Shown: piece after piece, positions 1 to 12,647 of the stretch
How positions within the stretch are numbered: the first letter of the stretch is position 1
Layout of the letters: every line of letters begins with the position of its first letter
Source of the DNA: Deltaproteobacteria bacterium
Lineage (GTDB): Bacteria > Desulfobacterota > Binatia > UBA12015
Reading direction: 5' to 3'
Assembly (NCBI GenBank): GCA_016874795.1
Contig: VGTG01000035.1
Coordinates: 1-42,730 of the forward strand
Length of the DNA stretch: 42,730 nt
The notes under the pieces: model-generated
The model's input: only the letters and a program-made list of their open reading frames with translations
What the model was told of the DNA's origin: nothing
Databases searched by the model: none
Translations under genes and position numbers: made by a program

Positions 1-1156
1 CGCGCCGGATCCCGCGGACGGCTTGACGCGTGCGGTGCTCGTTCTCGATCAGCGCCATGCGCACGTAGTGGTCGCCGTACTCGCCGAAGCCGATCCCCGG
101 CGAGACCGCGACCTTCGCCTCGCTCAGGAGGAACTTCGAGAACTCGATCGAGCCCTTCGCCTTCCACTCGTCCGGGATCTCGGCCCACACGAACATCGTC
201 GCGCGCGGCCGCGGCGTGTTCCAGCCGGCGCGCGTCAAGCCATCGCAGAGGACGTCGCGGCGCGAGCGGTACACCTCGCGGATGTCGTCGAGGCAGTCCT
301 GCGGACCGTTCATCGCGGCGATCGCCGCGATCTGCACGGGCTGGAAGATGCCGTAGTCGAGGTAGCTCTTCATTCGCGCGAGTGCCGCGACGAGGTCCCT
401 GTTCCCGACCATGAACCCGACGCGCCAGCCCGGCATGCTGTAGCTCTTCGAAAGCGTGAAGAACTCGACCGCGAGCTCGCGCGCCCCCGGCACCTGGAGA
501 ATGCTCGGCGGCTCGTAGCCGTCGAAGACGATGTCCGCGTACGCGAGGTCGTGCACGACGTAGATCTGGTGCTCGCGCGCGACCTCCATGATCCGCTCGA
601 AGAACGCGATGTCGACGACCTCGGTCGTCGGGTTGTGCGGGAAGTTCAGGATCAGCATCTTCGGCCGCGGCCACATCTGCCGGATCGCCTCGGTCAGGTT
701 CGCGAAGAAGTCCTGTCCGGGGCCGAGCGGAACGGAGCGCAGATCGCCGTTCGCGATGATCACCGAATACTGGTGGATCGGATACGTCGGCGTCGGCGCG
801 AGAACGACGTCGCCCGGGCCGAGGCACGCGAGCGCCAGGTGCGCGAGCCCTTCCTTCGAGCCGATCGTGACGATCGCCTCGCGGTCGGCATCGAGCTCGA
901 CGTCGTAACGCCGGCGATACCAGTCGCAGATCGCGAGGCGGAGCTTGTAGATGCCGCGCGAGACCGAGTAGCGGTGATTCGTCCCCTTCTGCGCGGCCTC
1001 GACGAGCTTCGCGACGATGTGCGGCGGCGTGGGATGGTCCGGGTTTCCCATGCCGAGATCGATGATGTCCTCGCCGCGAGCCCGGGCCGCGATCTTCAGG
1101 TCCCCGATCACGTTGAAGACGTAGGGCGGCAGCCGGCGTATGCGCGGAAAGTCCAT
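1..1156 (-). CDS. Aminotransferase, AlaC / LL-diaminopimelate aminotransferase-like (3' end outside window)
   Basis: This is a PLP-dependent class I/II aminotransferase of the AlaC/LL-DAP aminotransferase group, expected in alanine or lysine/peptidoglycan precursor metabolism in the cytoplasm. Reading the minus strand from the ATG at 1156 gives 385 residues before the window ends, so only a short C-terminus should be missing (the family is usually about 400). Visible signs are the N-terminal [12 protein letters not shown] stretch typical of the group, the NFPHNPT substrate/PLP loop, the HDLAYAD aspartate motif and [13 protein letters not shown] containing the PLP-binding lysine. No Shine-Dalgarno precedes the ATG, and a -10-like CTACTC lies 7 bases upstream, right after the recG terminator, so it probably has its own promoter. 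Sequence alone does not separate alanine transaminase from LL-DAP aminotransferase. Confidence 0.85.
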   Translation of the reverse strand, partial: MDFPRIRRLPPYVFNVIGDLKIAARARGEDIIDLGMGNPDHPTPPHIVAKLVEAAQKGTNHRYSVSRGIYKLRLAICDWYRRRYDVELDADREAIVTIGSKEGLAHLALACLGPGDVVLAPTPTYPIHQYSVIIANGDLRSVPLGPGQDFFANLTEAIRQMWPRPKMLILNFPHNPTTEVVDIAFFERIMEVAREHQIYVVHDLAYADIVFDGYEPPSILQVPGARELAVEFFTLSKSYSMPGWRVGFMVGNRDLVAALARMKSYLDYGIFQPVQIAAIAAMNGPQDCLDDIREVYRSRRDVLCDGLTRAGWNTPRPRATMFVWAEIPDEWKAKGSIEFSKFLLSEAKVAVSPGIGFGEYGDHYVRMALIENEHRTRQAVRGIRR

Positions 1157-1163
1157 CCGGCTT

Positions 1164-1192
1164 GAGTAGCACAGCGTCCCGCAGCCGGAAAA
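1164..1192 (-). promoter_or_regulatory. Putative promoter of the aminotransferase gene, close to the ATG
   Basis: On the minus strand a -10-like CTACTC (1169 to 1164) is preceded by 17 bases and a weak TTTTCC -35-like stretch (1192 to 1187). The ATG follows the hexamer by 7 bases and no Shine-Dalgarno is present, so the transcript may be leaderless. The -35 element is poor and the call leans on similarity to the arrangement at icd and valS. Confidence 0.35.
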
Positions 1193-1206
1193 AGCCCGCG
1201 AGGGCT
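1189..1206 (-). terminator. Rho-independent terminator after recG
   Basis: Reading the minus strand, AGCCC pairs with GGGCT around a TCGC loop and is followed at once by five T residues. It begins 23 bases after the recG stop and should end the pyrR-to-recG transcript before the aminotransferase gene. Confidence 0.7.
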
Positions 1207-1228
1207 CGCGTTTCGACGGCCGTGCGGC

Positions 1229-3658
1229 TCAGCCGACCCGGGCCAGCCCGAGGCGCCCCGCCCAGCGTGCCTCGAGGACCCGCGCGATCGCCGCCGAAGC
1301 GGGCGTGGACAGATTCGGGTCCGCGGCCAGGACCTCCTCGGCGGCCCCGCGGGCCTCGCCGAGGATCGCCGCGTCCCGGAGGAGGCTCGCCACGCGGAAG
1401 TCCGGGACGCCCGCCTGCCGCGTCCCGAGCATCGATCCCGGTCCGCGGATCTCCAGGTCCGCCTCGGCGATCCGGAGGCCGTCGCTCGTGCCGACCATCA
1501 CGCGGAGGCGCTCGCGGGCCTCGGCGGACTGCGCGTAGTCGGCGACGAGCAAGCAGTACGCGGCGTCGCTGCCCCGTCCGACGCGGCCGCGAAGCTGGTG
1601 GAGCTGCGCCAGACCGAACCGCTCCGCGTGCTCGACGACGATCACGCTCGCGTTCGGGACGTCGATCCCGACCTCGATCACGGTCGTCGCGACGAGGATG
1701 TCGTAGCCCCCGTCGCGGAACGCGCGCATCACGACGTCGCGCTCGCTCGACGTCATCCGCCCGTGCAAGAGCGCGACCTTGCGGTCGCGGAACGGGCCGG
1801 AAGCGAGCTCCTCCGCCGCCGACGTCGCGTCGCGCAGATCACTCTTCTCCGATTCCTCGATCAGCGGATAGACCACGTACGCCTGCCGTCCCGCGGCGAT
1901 CTCCTTCCGTACGAGGTCGTAGGCGCGACTCCGCTGCGACGTACCGAAGAGCCGCGTCGTGACCGGCTTCCGGCTCGGCGGCAGCTCGTCGATCGTGGAA
2001 AGGTCGAGATCGCCGTAGACGCTCAGCGCGAGCGTCCGCGGGATCGGCGTCGCCGTCATCAGGAGAACGTCCGGCGGGAGCCCCTCGCCGCGCGAGAGAG
2101 CCGCGCGCTGCAGGACGCCGAAGCGGTGCTGCTCGTCGATGATCGCGAGGCCGAGACGCGCAAAGCGCACCTCCTCCTGGATCAGCGCGTGCGTGCCCAC
2201 GGCGAGGCCCGGCTCGCCCGCCGCGAGCGCCCGCAACGCCTCGCGCCTCTCCGCGGCCGGGGTCTCGCCCGTGAGCGTCCAGAGGTGGACGCCGAGCCCG
2301 CTCGCGACCCGCTGCACCGTCTGCCAGTGCTGCTCCGCGAGGAGCTCGGTCGGCGCCATCAGGACGGCCTGGTAGCCCGCCTCGATCGCGCCGAGTGCCG
2401 CCGCGACGCCGATCACCGTCTTGCCGCTCCCGACGTCGCCCTGGAGGAGGCGGTGCATCGGCCGGGGCAACCCCATGTCGCCTTCGATCTCCGCGAGGAC
2501 GCGCTGCTGCGCGCCCGTCAACGCGAACGGGATCTGCTCGAGGAGACGACGCCGGAGTGCTCCGCCCGCCGGGAACGGGATGCCGCAGCTCGAAGCGACG
2601 GCCGCCTTTCGCAGGAGGAGCCCGAGCTGCACGAAGAAGAACTCGTCGAAGACGATCGCGCGATGCCAGCGCGAGCGTCCCGATGCAAGCGTCGCAGGAT
2701 CCTCTTCCGGCGGCGGGTCGTGCACGCGCCGGAACGCCCGCCCGAGAGGCTCGAGGCGGAGGCGCGCGCGGATCTCCGGGGGCAGGACGTCCGGAATGTC
2801 GGCTGCATGCTTCCGGACCGCCGCGTGCACGATGCGGCGCATCGCCGAGGCCGGCATCGGCGTCGGCTTCTCGTAGACGGGAACGATGCGAACGCCGCTC
2901 GACGGATCCTCGTCCGCCTCCTCGAGCTCGGGATGCACGATGCGGTGAAGCAGATCGTAGCCACGCTCGACGCGGCCGTGGACGAGCCATCGCGAGCCGT
3001 CCTTCAGCCGAGATCCGAAGTAGCGGAGCTGGTGGTACCAGATCAGCTCGACCGCACCGCGCTCGTCACGCCCGACGGCGCGAAGGAAGCGTCGCCGCGT
3101 CCTTCCAGCGAGACGCTCCTGCACCCCGGTCAGCGTCAGGACGACCGTCGCCGCCTCTCCCGCGACGAGATCCGCGGTCGTGCCGATGCGCCTGCGATCG
3201 TCGTAGCGGAACGGCAGGTGGTAGAGGATGTCCTCGACGGTCTCGAGACCGAAGCGGACGAGCTCCTTCGCGCGTGCGGGGCCGACGCCGGAGATCTCGG
3301 TCACGTCTGCGGCGCGCGCGCGGAGATGCGCTTCGAGCCCCTCCGCCACGATCTTCCCTTTCGCGGGCGCGGCAGCCACGCGCGCGACGTCCTCGCGCGG
3401 CTCGACGAGACCCTCGAGCAGAGCGAGCGCACGATCGAGGAGCGCCGTGTCGCGCGGCGCGCTCTCGTCGCCGAGACGGCGGAAGATCCCCGCGAGCTCC
3501 GTGAGCGTAGGATCCCCGCCGCCGAGCCGATCGATGCACGCGAGCCAGGTCGACACCGGCAGATGCGTCCGCGCACGCTGCGCTTCGTCGGCGCCACGGA
3601 GAAACGCGAGCGGGCGCCCCGCGCTCGAGATCAGCTCGGCGAGAAGATCGCTCCGCAA
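1229..3658 (-). CDS. recG: ATP-dependent DNA helicase RecG
   Basis: RecG is a superfamily 2 helicase that remodels stalled replication forks and Holliday junctions. The 809-residue product has a helix-hairpin-helix stretch (ISGVGPARAKEL, about 122-133), an OB-fold wedge region, Walker A GDVGSGKT (407-414), the DEQH box (508-511) and the QLRGRVGRG motif VI (688-696). It is longer than the roughly 690-residue E. coli protein because of an N-terminal extension of about 115 residues, which some other bacterial RecG proteins also have. The open frame begins with TTG two bases after the carB stop. This start is unusual but keeps the gene coupled to carB, and a later start inside the extension cannot be excluded. 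Helicase motifs are complete. Confidence 0.95.
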   Translation of the reverse strand: MRSDLLAELISSAGRPLAFLRGADEAQRARTHLPVSTWLACIDRLGGGDPTLTELAGIFRRLGDESAPRDTALLDRALALLEGLVEPREDVARVAAAPAKGKIVAEGLEAHLRARAADVTEISGVGPARAKELVRFGLETVEDILYHLPFRYDDRRRIGTTADLVAGEAATVVLTLTGVQERLAGRTRRRFLRAVGRDERGAVELIWYHQLRYFGSRLKDGSRWLVHGRVERGYDLLHRIVHPELEEADEDPSSGVRIVPVYEKPTPMPASAMRRIVHAAVRKHAADIPDVLPPEIRARLRLEPLGRAFRRVHDPPPEEDPATLASGRSRWHRAIVFDEFFFVQLGLLLRKAAVASSCGIPFPAGGALRRRLLEQIPFALTGAQQRVLAEIEGDMGLPRPMHRLLQGDVGSGKTVIGVAAALGAIEAGYQAVLMAPTELLAEQHWQTVQRVASGLGVHLWTLTGETPAAERREALRALAAGEPGLAVGTHALIQEEVRFARLGLAIIDEQHRFGVLQRAALSRGEGLPPDVLLMTATPIPRTLALSVYGDLDLSTIDELPPSRKPVTTRLFGTSQRSRAYDLVRKEIAAGRQAYVVYPLIEESEKSDLRDATSAAEELASGPFRDRKVALLHGRMTSSERDVVMRAFRDGGYDILVATTVIEVGIDVPNASVIVVEHAERFGLAQLHQLRGRVGRGSDAAYCLLVADYAQSAEARERLRVMVGTSDGLRIAEADLEIRGPGSMLGTRQAGVPDFRVASLLRDAAILGEARGAAEEVLAADPNLSTPASAAIARVLEARWAGRLGLARVG

Positions 3659-3660
3659 CC

Positions 3661-6890
<3,230 letters not shown>

Positions 6891-6891
<1 letters not shown>

Positions 6892-8051
6892 CAGGATCTC
6901 CTCGTGCGCTCGATCATGTCGACGAAGCGGCGGAAGAGGTACGCCGACTCGCGCGGGCCGGGCGAAGCTTCGGGATGGTACTGGACCGAGAAGATCGGAA
7001 GCCGCTCGTGCGCGAGCCCCTCGACCGTCGAGTCGTTCAGGTTCACGTGTGTCACCGCGCCGATGCCCTTCAGCGAATCGGCGTCGACGACGAAGCCGTG
7101 GTTCTGCGAGGTGATCTCGACCTTGCCCGTCGCGAGGTCCTGCACCGGATGATTCGCGCCGTGGTGCCCGAAGGGCAGCTTGTAGGTGCGCCCGCCGAGC
7201 GACAGGCCGAGGATCTGGTGGCCGAGGCAGATCCCGAAGATCGGCACCGAGCCGATCAGCTCCGAGACCTCCTTCTGCGCATACTCGACCGCGGCCGGAT
7301 CGCCGGGCCCGTTCGACAGGAAGACGCCGTCCGGCTGCATCGCGAGGACTTCGCGCGCGGGCGTCGCCGCCGGCACCACGCGAACGCGGCAGCCCGCGTC
7401 GACCAGGTTTCGCAGGATGTTCCGCTTCAAGCCGTAGTCGTACGCGACGACGAAGCGATCGAGGTTTCGACCCTTCTCGTAGCCGCCCCGGAGCGTCCAG
7501 CGGCCCTCGTCCCAGTCGTACGGCTCGGTGCAGCTCACGCGCGTCGCGAGGTCCTGGCCTTCGAGGCTCGGGACGGCGCGCGCCTTCCCCCGGAGGCTGT
7601 CCTCGTCGAGGTCCGTGCTCGAGAGCACGGCCGATTGCGCTCCCTCGTCGCGCAGGTGGCGGACGAGCGCGCGCGTGTCGACGCCCTCGATGCCGACGAT
7701 GCCGTGCCGCTTCATGTACGCGTCGAGGCTCTCCTCGGCGCGCCAGCTCGACGGCTCGTGCCAGTACTCGCGGACGATGAAGCCGCGCACGTAGGGGCGC
7801 GTGGACTCGACGTCCGCCGCGTTCACGCCGACGTTCCCGATCTCGGGATACGTCATCGCGACGAGCTGTCCCTCGTACGAGGGATCGGTCAGGATCTCCT
7901 GGTACCCCGACATCGCCGTATTGAAGACGACCTCGCCCGAGACCTCCCCGATCGCGCCGAAGGCGCGCCCGTGGAAGGTCGTGCCGTCGGCGAGCGCCAG
8001 AAGCGCCCGGCCCGGAGCCTCCCCCGCCGTCGTCGGATTCGCGTCGCTCAC
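6891..8051 (-). CDS. carA: Carbamoyl-phosphate synthase small subunit (glutamine amidotransferase)
   Basis: CarA hydrolyses glutamine and delivers ammonia to CarB. The open frame runs far upstream through pyrC, but the real start is the GTG at 8051, which overlaps the pyrC stop as GTGA and gives a 386-residue protein of normal family length. The N-terminal small-subunit domain contains [17 protein letters not shown], and the class I amidotransferase domain carries the nucleophile in FGICLGHQ (Cys about 275) and the [11 protein letters not shown] segment with the His/Glu of the triad. It is coupled to pyrC upstream and carB downstream. Confidence 0.96.
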
Positions 8052-9394
8052 GCGCTCTGCCGCGTCGCTGCCGCTGCCGACGGCCTCTCGTCGTAGACGA
8101 CGCGTCCAGCGACGAGCGTCAACACCGCGCGGCCCCGCAAGCGGTTCCCTTCGAACGGCGTGTTCTTGCTCTTGGTCTTGAGGCTCGCCGGCTCCACCAC
8201 CCACTCGCGATCGGGATCCACCAGGGCCAGATCGGCTGGGGCGCCGACGTCGAGCCGTCCGACGGGAAGCCGGAGGATCGCGGCCGGCTCGCTCGTAATC
8301 TTCGCGATCGCGGTTGGCAAATCCAGGATGCCGTCGTGCACGAGGCGGAGAGTCAGCGGGACGAGGGTCTCGAGGCCAACGACGCCGTTCTGCGCCGTGT
8401 CGAACTCGACGTCCTTCTCGTCGCGGTGGTGCGGCGCGTGATCGCTCGCGATCGCGTCGATCGTGCCGTCGACGAGACCCTCGAGGAGCACCTGACGGTC
8501 CTCCTCGGTGCGGAGCGGCGGCGCCATCTTCGCGTGCGTGTTGTACGCGATCACCGCTTCGTGCGTGAGCCAGAGGTGATGCGGCGAGACCTCCGCGGTC
8601 ACCCGGATGCCCGCGGCGCGCGCGTTCCGGACGCGACGCACCGAGCCGGCGGCGCTGATGTGCGCGATGTGGAGGTGTCCGCCGGTGAGCTGTGCGAGCG
8701 CGATGTCGCGCGCCACCATCACCTCCTCGGCCTCCGCGGGGATTCCCCTCAAGCCGAGGCGCAGCGAGATCGCGCCCTCGTGCATGCACCCCCCGGCGGC
8801 GAGGCTCGGATCCTCCGCGTGGTCGATCACCGGGATGTCGAAGAGCTTCGCGCACTCGAGCGCGCGACGCATCAGCTCGGCGTCCGCGACCGGCATGCCG
8901 TCATCGGAGACCGCGACGATGCCTTCCTGGCGCATGCCGGCGAACTCGGCGAGATTCTTTCCCTCGAGACCGACCGAAACCGCTCCGATCGGATGCACGC
9001 GCGCCGCGGCGGCGGCCTGTGCCCGCTCGAGGATGAAGCGCGTCACCGCGGGACAGTCGTTCACCGGACGCGTGTTCGCCATGCAAGCGACGCTCGTGAC
9101 GCCGCCGGCGACCGCGGCGCGCGTGCCGGACTCGATCGTCTCCTTGTACTCGAAGCCGGGCTCGCGGAGGTGGACGTGCATGTCGACCGCGCCCGGCATC
9201 ACGATCAGGCCGGTCGCGTCGATCGTCGTCACGCCGACGATCGGTGCGATCTCACCGGCCGGCGCGACCCTGGCGATCGCGCCGTTCTCGATCAGGACGT
9301 CCCCGCGGAATTCCCGCTTCGCGACCGGATCGACGACCGTTCCCCCGACGATCCGAACCGTCGGACCGCCCTCCCCTTGCAGCTCTTCACTCAC
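8048..9394 (-). CDS. pyrC: Dihydroorotase (class I)
   Basis: PyrC cyclises N-carbamoyl-aspartate to dihydroorotate, the third step of pyrimidine synthesis. The 448-residue amidohydrolase shows the metal-binding [10 protein letters not shown] motif (HVH at 73-75), the [17 protein letters not shown] segment, later metal-binding histidines and [11 protein letters not shown] near the C-terminal third, all typical of class I enzymes. The start is a GTG at 9394 that overlaps the end of pyrB by 8 bases; its stop overlaps the carA GTG. It looks catalytically complete rather than a PyrC' pseudo-enzyme, because the HxH and downstream metal ligands are all present. Confidence 0.95.
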   Translation of the reverse strand: MSEELQGEGGPTVRIVGGTVVDPVAKREFRGDVLIENGAIARVAPAGEIAPIVGVTTIDATGLIVMPGAVDMHVHLREPGFEYKETIESGTRAAVAGGVTSVACMANTRPVNDCPAVTRFILERAQAAAAARVHPIGAVSVGLEGKNLAEFAGMRQEGIVAVSDDGMPVADAELMRRALECAKLFDIPVIDHAEDPSLAAGGCMHEGAISLRLGLRGIPAEAEEVMVARDIALAQLTGGHLHIAHISAAGSVRRVRNARAAGIRVTAEVSPHHLWLTHEAVIAYNTHAKMAPPLRTEEDRQVLLEGLVDGTIDAIASDHAPHHRDEKDVEFDTAQNGVVGLETLVPLTLRLVHDGILDLPTAIAKITSEPAAILRLPVGRLDVGAPADLALVDPDREWVVEPASLKTKSKNTPFEGNRLRGRAVLTLVAGRVVYDERPSAAAATRQSA

Positions 9395-10406
9395 CCGTTG
9401 CAGCCCTCCGCAGCAGCACCGCCTCGGGCTGCTCCATCGCTCCAGACTCTTCCGCGTCGCTCGCTTCGTCCTTGTCCTTGCCGCTCCGCCGGCGCCCGAC
9501 GAGGACGAACAGTGTCGCCATGCGGACGGCGACGCCGTTCGTCACCTGATCCATGATCACCGAATACGGCCCGTCCGCCACGGTGCTCGAGATCTCGACG
9601 CCGCGGTTCATCGGCCCTGGATGCAGGATGATCACGTCCTCCTTCGCCTTCGCGACCGCGTCCGCCGAGAGGCAATAGAGCCGCGAGTACTCGTTGAGAG
9701 ACGAGAAGTATCGGCCCGTCATCCGTTCGCGCTGAATGCGGAGCATCATGATGACGTCCGCGTCGCGAACGCCCTCGTGCAGATCGTGCACGAGCTCCGC
9801 TCCGAGCTCCGCGAAGTGCGGCGACACGAGCGTCGGCGGCCCGACGAATCGCACGCGCGCGCCCATCGTCCGGAGGCCGTGCAGGTTCGAGCGACCGACG
9901 CGGCTGTGCAGGAGGTCGCCGACGATCGCGACCGTCAGGCCCTCGATCCGCCCCTTGTGCTCGCGGATCGTCAGGAGATCGAGCAGCGCCTGCGTCGGAT
10001 GCTCGTGCGCGCCGTCGCCCGCGTTGATGATCGGGCAGTCGACGTGGCGTGCGAGGAGGTCCGGCGCGCCCGAGGACGGATGGCGCACGACGATCGCGTC
10101 CGGGCGCATCGCGGCGAGGTTTCGCGCCGTGTCCGCGAGGGTCTCGCCCTTGCTCGCCGACGACGCCTGCGTCGACAGGCTCACCGTGTCGGCGGAGAGG
10201 CGCTTCGCCGCGATCTCGAAGGAGATCCGCGTGCGCGTGCTCGGCTCGAAGAAGAGGTTCACGACGGTCCGCCCGCGCAGCGCCGGCACCTTCTTGATCT
10301 CGCGCTCGGAGACCTCCTTGAAGGACTCCGCCGTGTCGAGGAGGAAGGTGAGCTCGTCGGCGGTCAAGCCTTCGAGCCCGAGCAGATGCGGCCTTTGGAA
10401 CAGCAT
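9387..10406 (-). CDS. pyrB: Aspartate carbamoyltransferase catalytic subunit
   Basis: PyrB condenses carbamoyl phosphate and aspartate. The chosen ATG at 10406 gives 339 residues; the longer open frame upstream lies inside pyrR and is not supported. The carbamoyl-phosphate loop FEPSTRTR (53-60), the [12 protein letters not shown] motif, the [12 protein letters not shown] segment and [12 protein letters not shown] near the C-terminus identify it clearly. The last 35 or so residues form a charged, lower-complexity tail beyond the normal catalytic-chain end. No pyrI regulatory subunit is seen in the window. Two bases separate it from pyrR. Confidence 0.96.
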   Translation of the reverse strand: MLFQRPHLLGLEGLTADELTFLLDTAESFKEVSEREIKKVPALRGRTVVNLFFEPSTRTRISFEIAAKRLSADTVSLSTQASSASKGETLADTARNLAAMRPDAIVVRHPSSGAPDLLARHVDCPIINAGDGAHEHPTQALLDLLTIREHKGRIEGLTVAIVGDLLHSRVGRSNLHGLRTMGARVRFVGPPTLVSPHFAELGAELVHDLHEGVRDADVIMMLRIQRERMTGRYFSSLNEYSRLYCLSADAVAKAKEDVIILHPGPMNRGVEISSTVADGPYSVIMDQVTNGVAVRMATLFVLVGRRRSGKDKDEASDAEESGAMEQPEAVLLRRAATGE

Positions 10407-10408
10407 CG

Positions 10409-11038
<630 letters not shown>

Positions 11039-11045
11039 TCATCGA

Positions 11046-11078
11046 CCTTTCCGAACCTCTCTGGATCCGATTAAAAGG
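11046..11078 (-). promoter_or_regulatory. PyrR-binding RNA hairpin covering the pyrR ribosome binding site
   Basis: On the minus strand, bases 11066-11054 read ATCCAGAGAGGTT, matching the conserved PyrR binding loop (consensus core UCCAGAGAGG). The flanking CCTTT (11078-11074) can pair with AAAGG (11050-11046), which is also the Shine-Dalgarno of pyrR, seven bases before its ATG. Binding of PyrR-UMP would therefore be expected to stabilise a hairpin that hides the ribosome binding site. No following terminator hairpin with a T-run is seen, so control by translation initiation fits better than attenuation. Confidence 0.8.
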
Positions 11079-11097
11079 CGTGTGCGGTATGAGCGGT

Positions 11098-11126
11098 TGT
11101 TAGCGCTTCGCGCCCGCGCGTGTCAA
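11098..11126 (-). promoter_or_regulatory. Putative sigma70-type promoter of the pyr operon
   Basis: Minus-strand TTGACA (11126-11121) is a perfect -35 element; 17 bases later lies CTAACA, or TAACAA with an 18-base spacer, as the -10 element (11104-11098). Transcription would start near 11092, giving a leader of roughly 50 bases that contains the PyrR hairpin. The -10 is weak but the position agrees with the regulatory hairpin. Confidence 0.55.
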
Positions 11127-11368
11127 CCGAGCTCCCTGCGCCCCGTGTGACGCCGGCCGAGGCGAAGGTCCTCCAGGCCACCGCCGGCGCCGACGGACGG
11201 GCATCGGCGAAGCTCAAGGCCATCGGGGCGGGCATTCCGATGCCGCCGATGCCGCTCGTCACGCCGGTGGTCGTCCAACTCCGCGGCGAGAACGGCGTCT
11301 GCCTCGGGGCGTCGTACTCATCGACGAGCCGGAACGACGAGCGCCAGTTCCGCGCGAGCGCGGACTGA
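11120..11368 (+). pseudogene. Remnant of a secreted hypothetical protein (C-terminal part only)
   Basis: This short plus-strand frame (82 codons from a GTG) lies in the 370-base gap between pyrR and the S1-domain gene and overlaps the pyr promoter. Its C-terminus (PLVTPVVVQLRGENGVCLG, then an ASYSS...RNDERQFRASAD ending) resembles, from memory, the conserved end of long secreted proteins of uncultured deltaproteobacterial lineages, which finish in a single Cys/aromatic strand and a ...FKAKSD-like tail. There is no signal peptide, no Shine-Dalgarno and an in-frame stop at 11090, so it looks like the 3' remnant of a deleted gene. A real small gene or chance frame remains possible. A hairpin follows its stop immediately. 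Confidence 0.4.
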
Positions 11369-11406
11369 GCCGGAGAAGCCGAGCGCGAAAGCGCGGCGCC
11401 CGGCTC
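11367..11406. terminator. Hairpin between convergent genes, possible bidirectional terminator
   Basis: GAGCCGG (11367-11373) pairs perfectly with CCGGCTC (11400-11406) and the interior can form a second GC-rich stem around a short loop. It sits exactly between the stop of the plus-strand remnant and the stop of the minus-strand S1-domain gene. No T-run follows on either strand, so its strength as an intrinsic terminator is uncertain. Confidence 0.45.
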
Positions 11407-11408
11407 GT

Positions 11409-12605
11409 TCAGCGCTTCTTCTTCTCGCGCGCCTGCGCGAGGAGATCGCCGAACGTCGACAAGCTCCCGATCGACTGCTCGCGCGAGTAGCGCTCGACCT
11501 CGGCGCGCTCGGCGCGTCGGATCGCACGCTTGCGCGAGAGCTGCGCGCGGCGGCCTCCGCCCTCGACGCGGACGACCTCGGCCTCGATCTCGCTTCCACG
11601 CGGGAACTCGGCGCGATGATCCGTTCCGCGAGGCGTCCCCATCTCGGGGTGCGGGATCATCCCGACCTGCCCCGGACCGAAGCGCACGACGATGCCGGTG
11701 GCATCGACGTCCTCGACGCGCCCGCTGACGACCGATCCGGGACGGAGCGCGACCGGCTCGACGCGCTGGCCGGGCTCGAGGCCGCGCGGCGCGGCCGCAA
11801 GCGAGACGCGCCTCCGCACCGTGTCCACCCCGAGAATCAAGACGGACATCAGAGCGCCGCCGCGCGAAGCTTCCTCCAGCTTCTCCAGCGCACCGGGCGG
11901 CAGCTCGCTCGCGTGCAGCAAGCCCTCGATCCCCGGCTCGACCTCGAAGAAGGCGCCAAACTCGGTCACGCGCACGAGGCGACCGTCGGCGACCTGCCAC
12001 CGCGGCCAGCGCTCCGAAGCGCGCGCCCACGGATCCTCCTCGGTCGCCTTGATGCTGACGGCGACACGCCCCGACGATTCGCCGCCACCGCGAAGGACGA
12101 CGAGATCGACCTCCTGCCCGACGAAGAGCAGGTCGCTCGCGCGCTCGAAGCGCCGATGGCTGATCTCCGAAAGAGGAACCAGCCCCTCGACGCCCGCGAC
12201 ATCGACGAAGACGCCGAAGTCGGCGATGCGCGTCACGCGGCCGCGCACGCGCGCGCCCGACGTCAAGCGGCGACGCGCCGCGCGCGTCGCTTCGCGCGCC
12301 TCCTCCTCGAGGAGACGACGCCGCGAAAGCCGGGGACGCGGAGACGTCGTGGCTCCCGGTGGAACGTTCAGCACCTCGAACTCGAGCTCCCGCCCGAGAA
12401 ACGAGGACGGATCGCTCACCCGGCCGAGCGAGATGTGCCCGAGGCCGCAGAAGGCGGTCTCCCCGTCGATCTCGACCTCGAATCCGCCCTTGACGAGACC
12501 GGCGACGCGGCCGCGAACGCGGGCTCGCTTCCCGGGGGTGCCCCCCGCCGGGCTCTCGCTCTCGACTGCGGCGTCCGCGCCGAGATCCTCTCCGTCGTCG
12601 GCCAT
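11409..12605 (-). CDS. Four-domain S1 RNA-binding protein
   Basis: The 398-residue product contains about four S1 (OB-fold) RNA-binding repeats: a divergent first one (about 28-80), two clear ones with the GVFVDV/GAFFEVE signature (about 118-185 and 203-275) and a last one (about 291-355), followed by a basic tail ending in KKKR. It resembles short ribosomal-protein-S1-like proteins, but the divergent first domain and Ala/Arg-rich linkers make it an S1-like translation or RNA-handling factor rather than a certain RpsA. A GGAGGG Shine-Dalgarno precedes the ATG. It follows the nucleotide-sugar dehydrogenase gene by 42 bases and ends at a hairpin. The substrate RNA cannot be told from sequence. 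Confidence 0.8.
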   Translation of the reverse strand: MADDGEDLGADAAVESESPAGGTPGKRARVRGRVAGLVKGGFEVEIDGETAFCGLGHISLGRVSDPSSFLGRELEFEVLNVPPGATTSPRPRLSRRRLLEEEAREATRAARRRLTSGARVRGRVTRIADFGVFVDVAGVEGLVPLSEISHRRFERASDLLFVGQEVDLVVLRGGGESSGRVAVSIKATEEDPWARASERWPRWQVADGRLVRVTEFGAFFEVEPGIEGLLHASELPPGALEKLEEASRGGALMSVLILGVDTVRRRVSLAAAPRGLEPGQRVEPVALRPGSVVSGRVEDVDATGIVVRFGPGQVGMIPHPEMGTPRGTDHRAEFPRGSEIEAEVVRVEGGGRRAQLSRKRAIRRAERAEVERYSREQSIGSLSTFGDLLAQAREKKKR

Positions 12606-12647
12606 CCGCCCTCCGTAACGGACGTCCCTGCCCCGGCGCGCTTTCCT

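Noticed and set aside
8052-8855. N-terminal extension of the carA frame
   Set aside because: The added residues are Arg/Gly-rich antisense-like sequence inside pyrC; the GTG overlapping the pyrC stop gives the family length.
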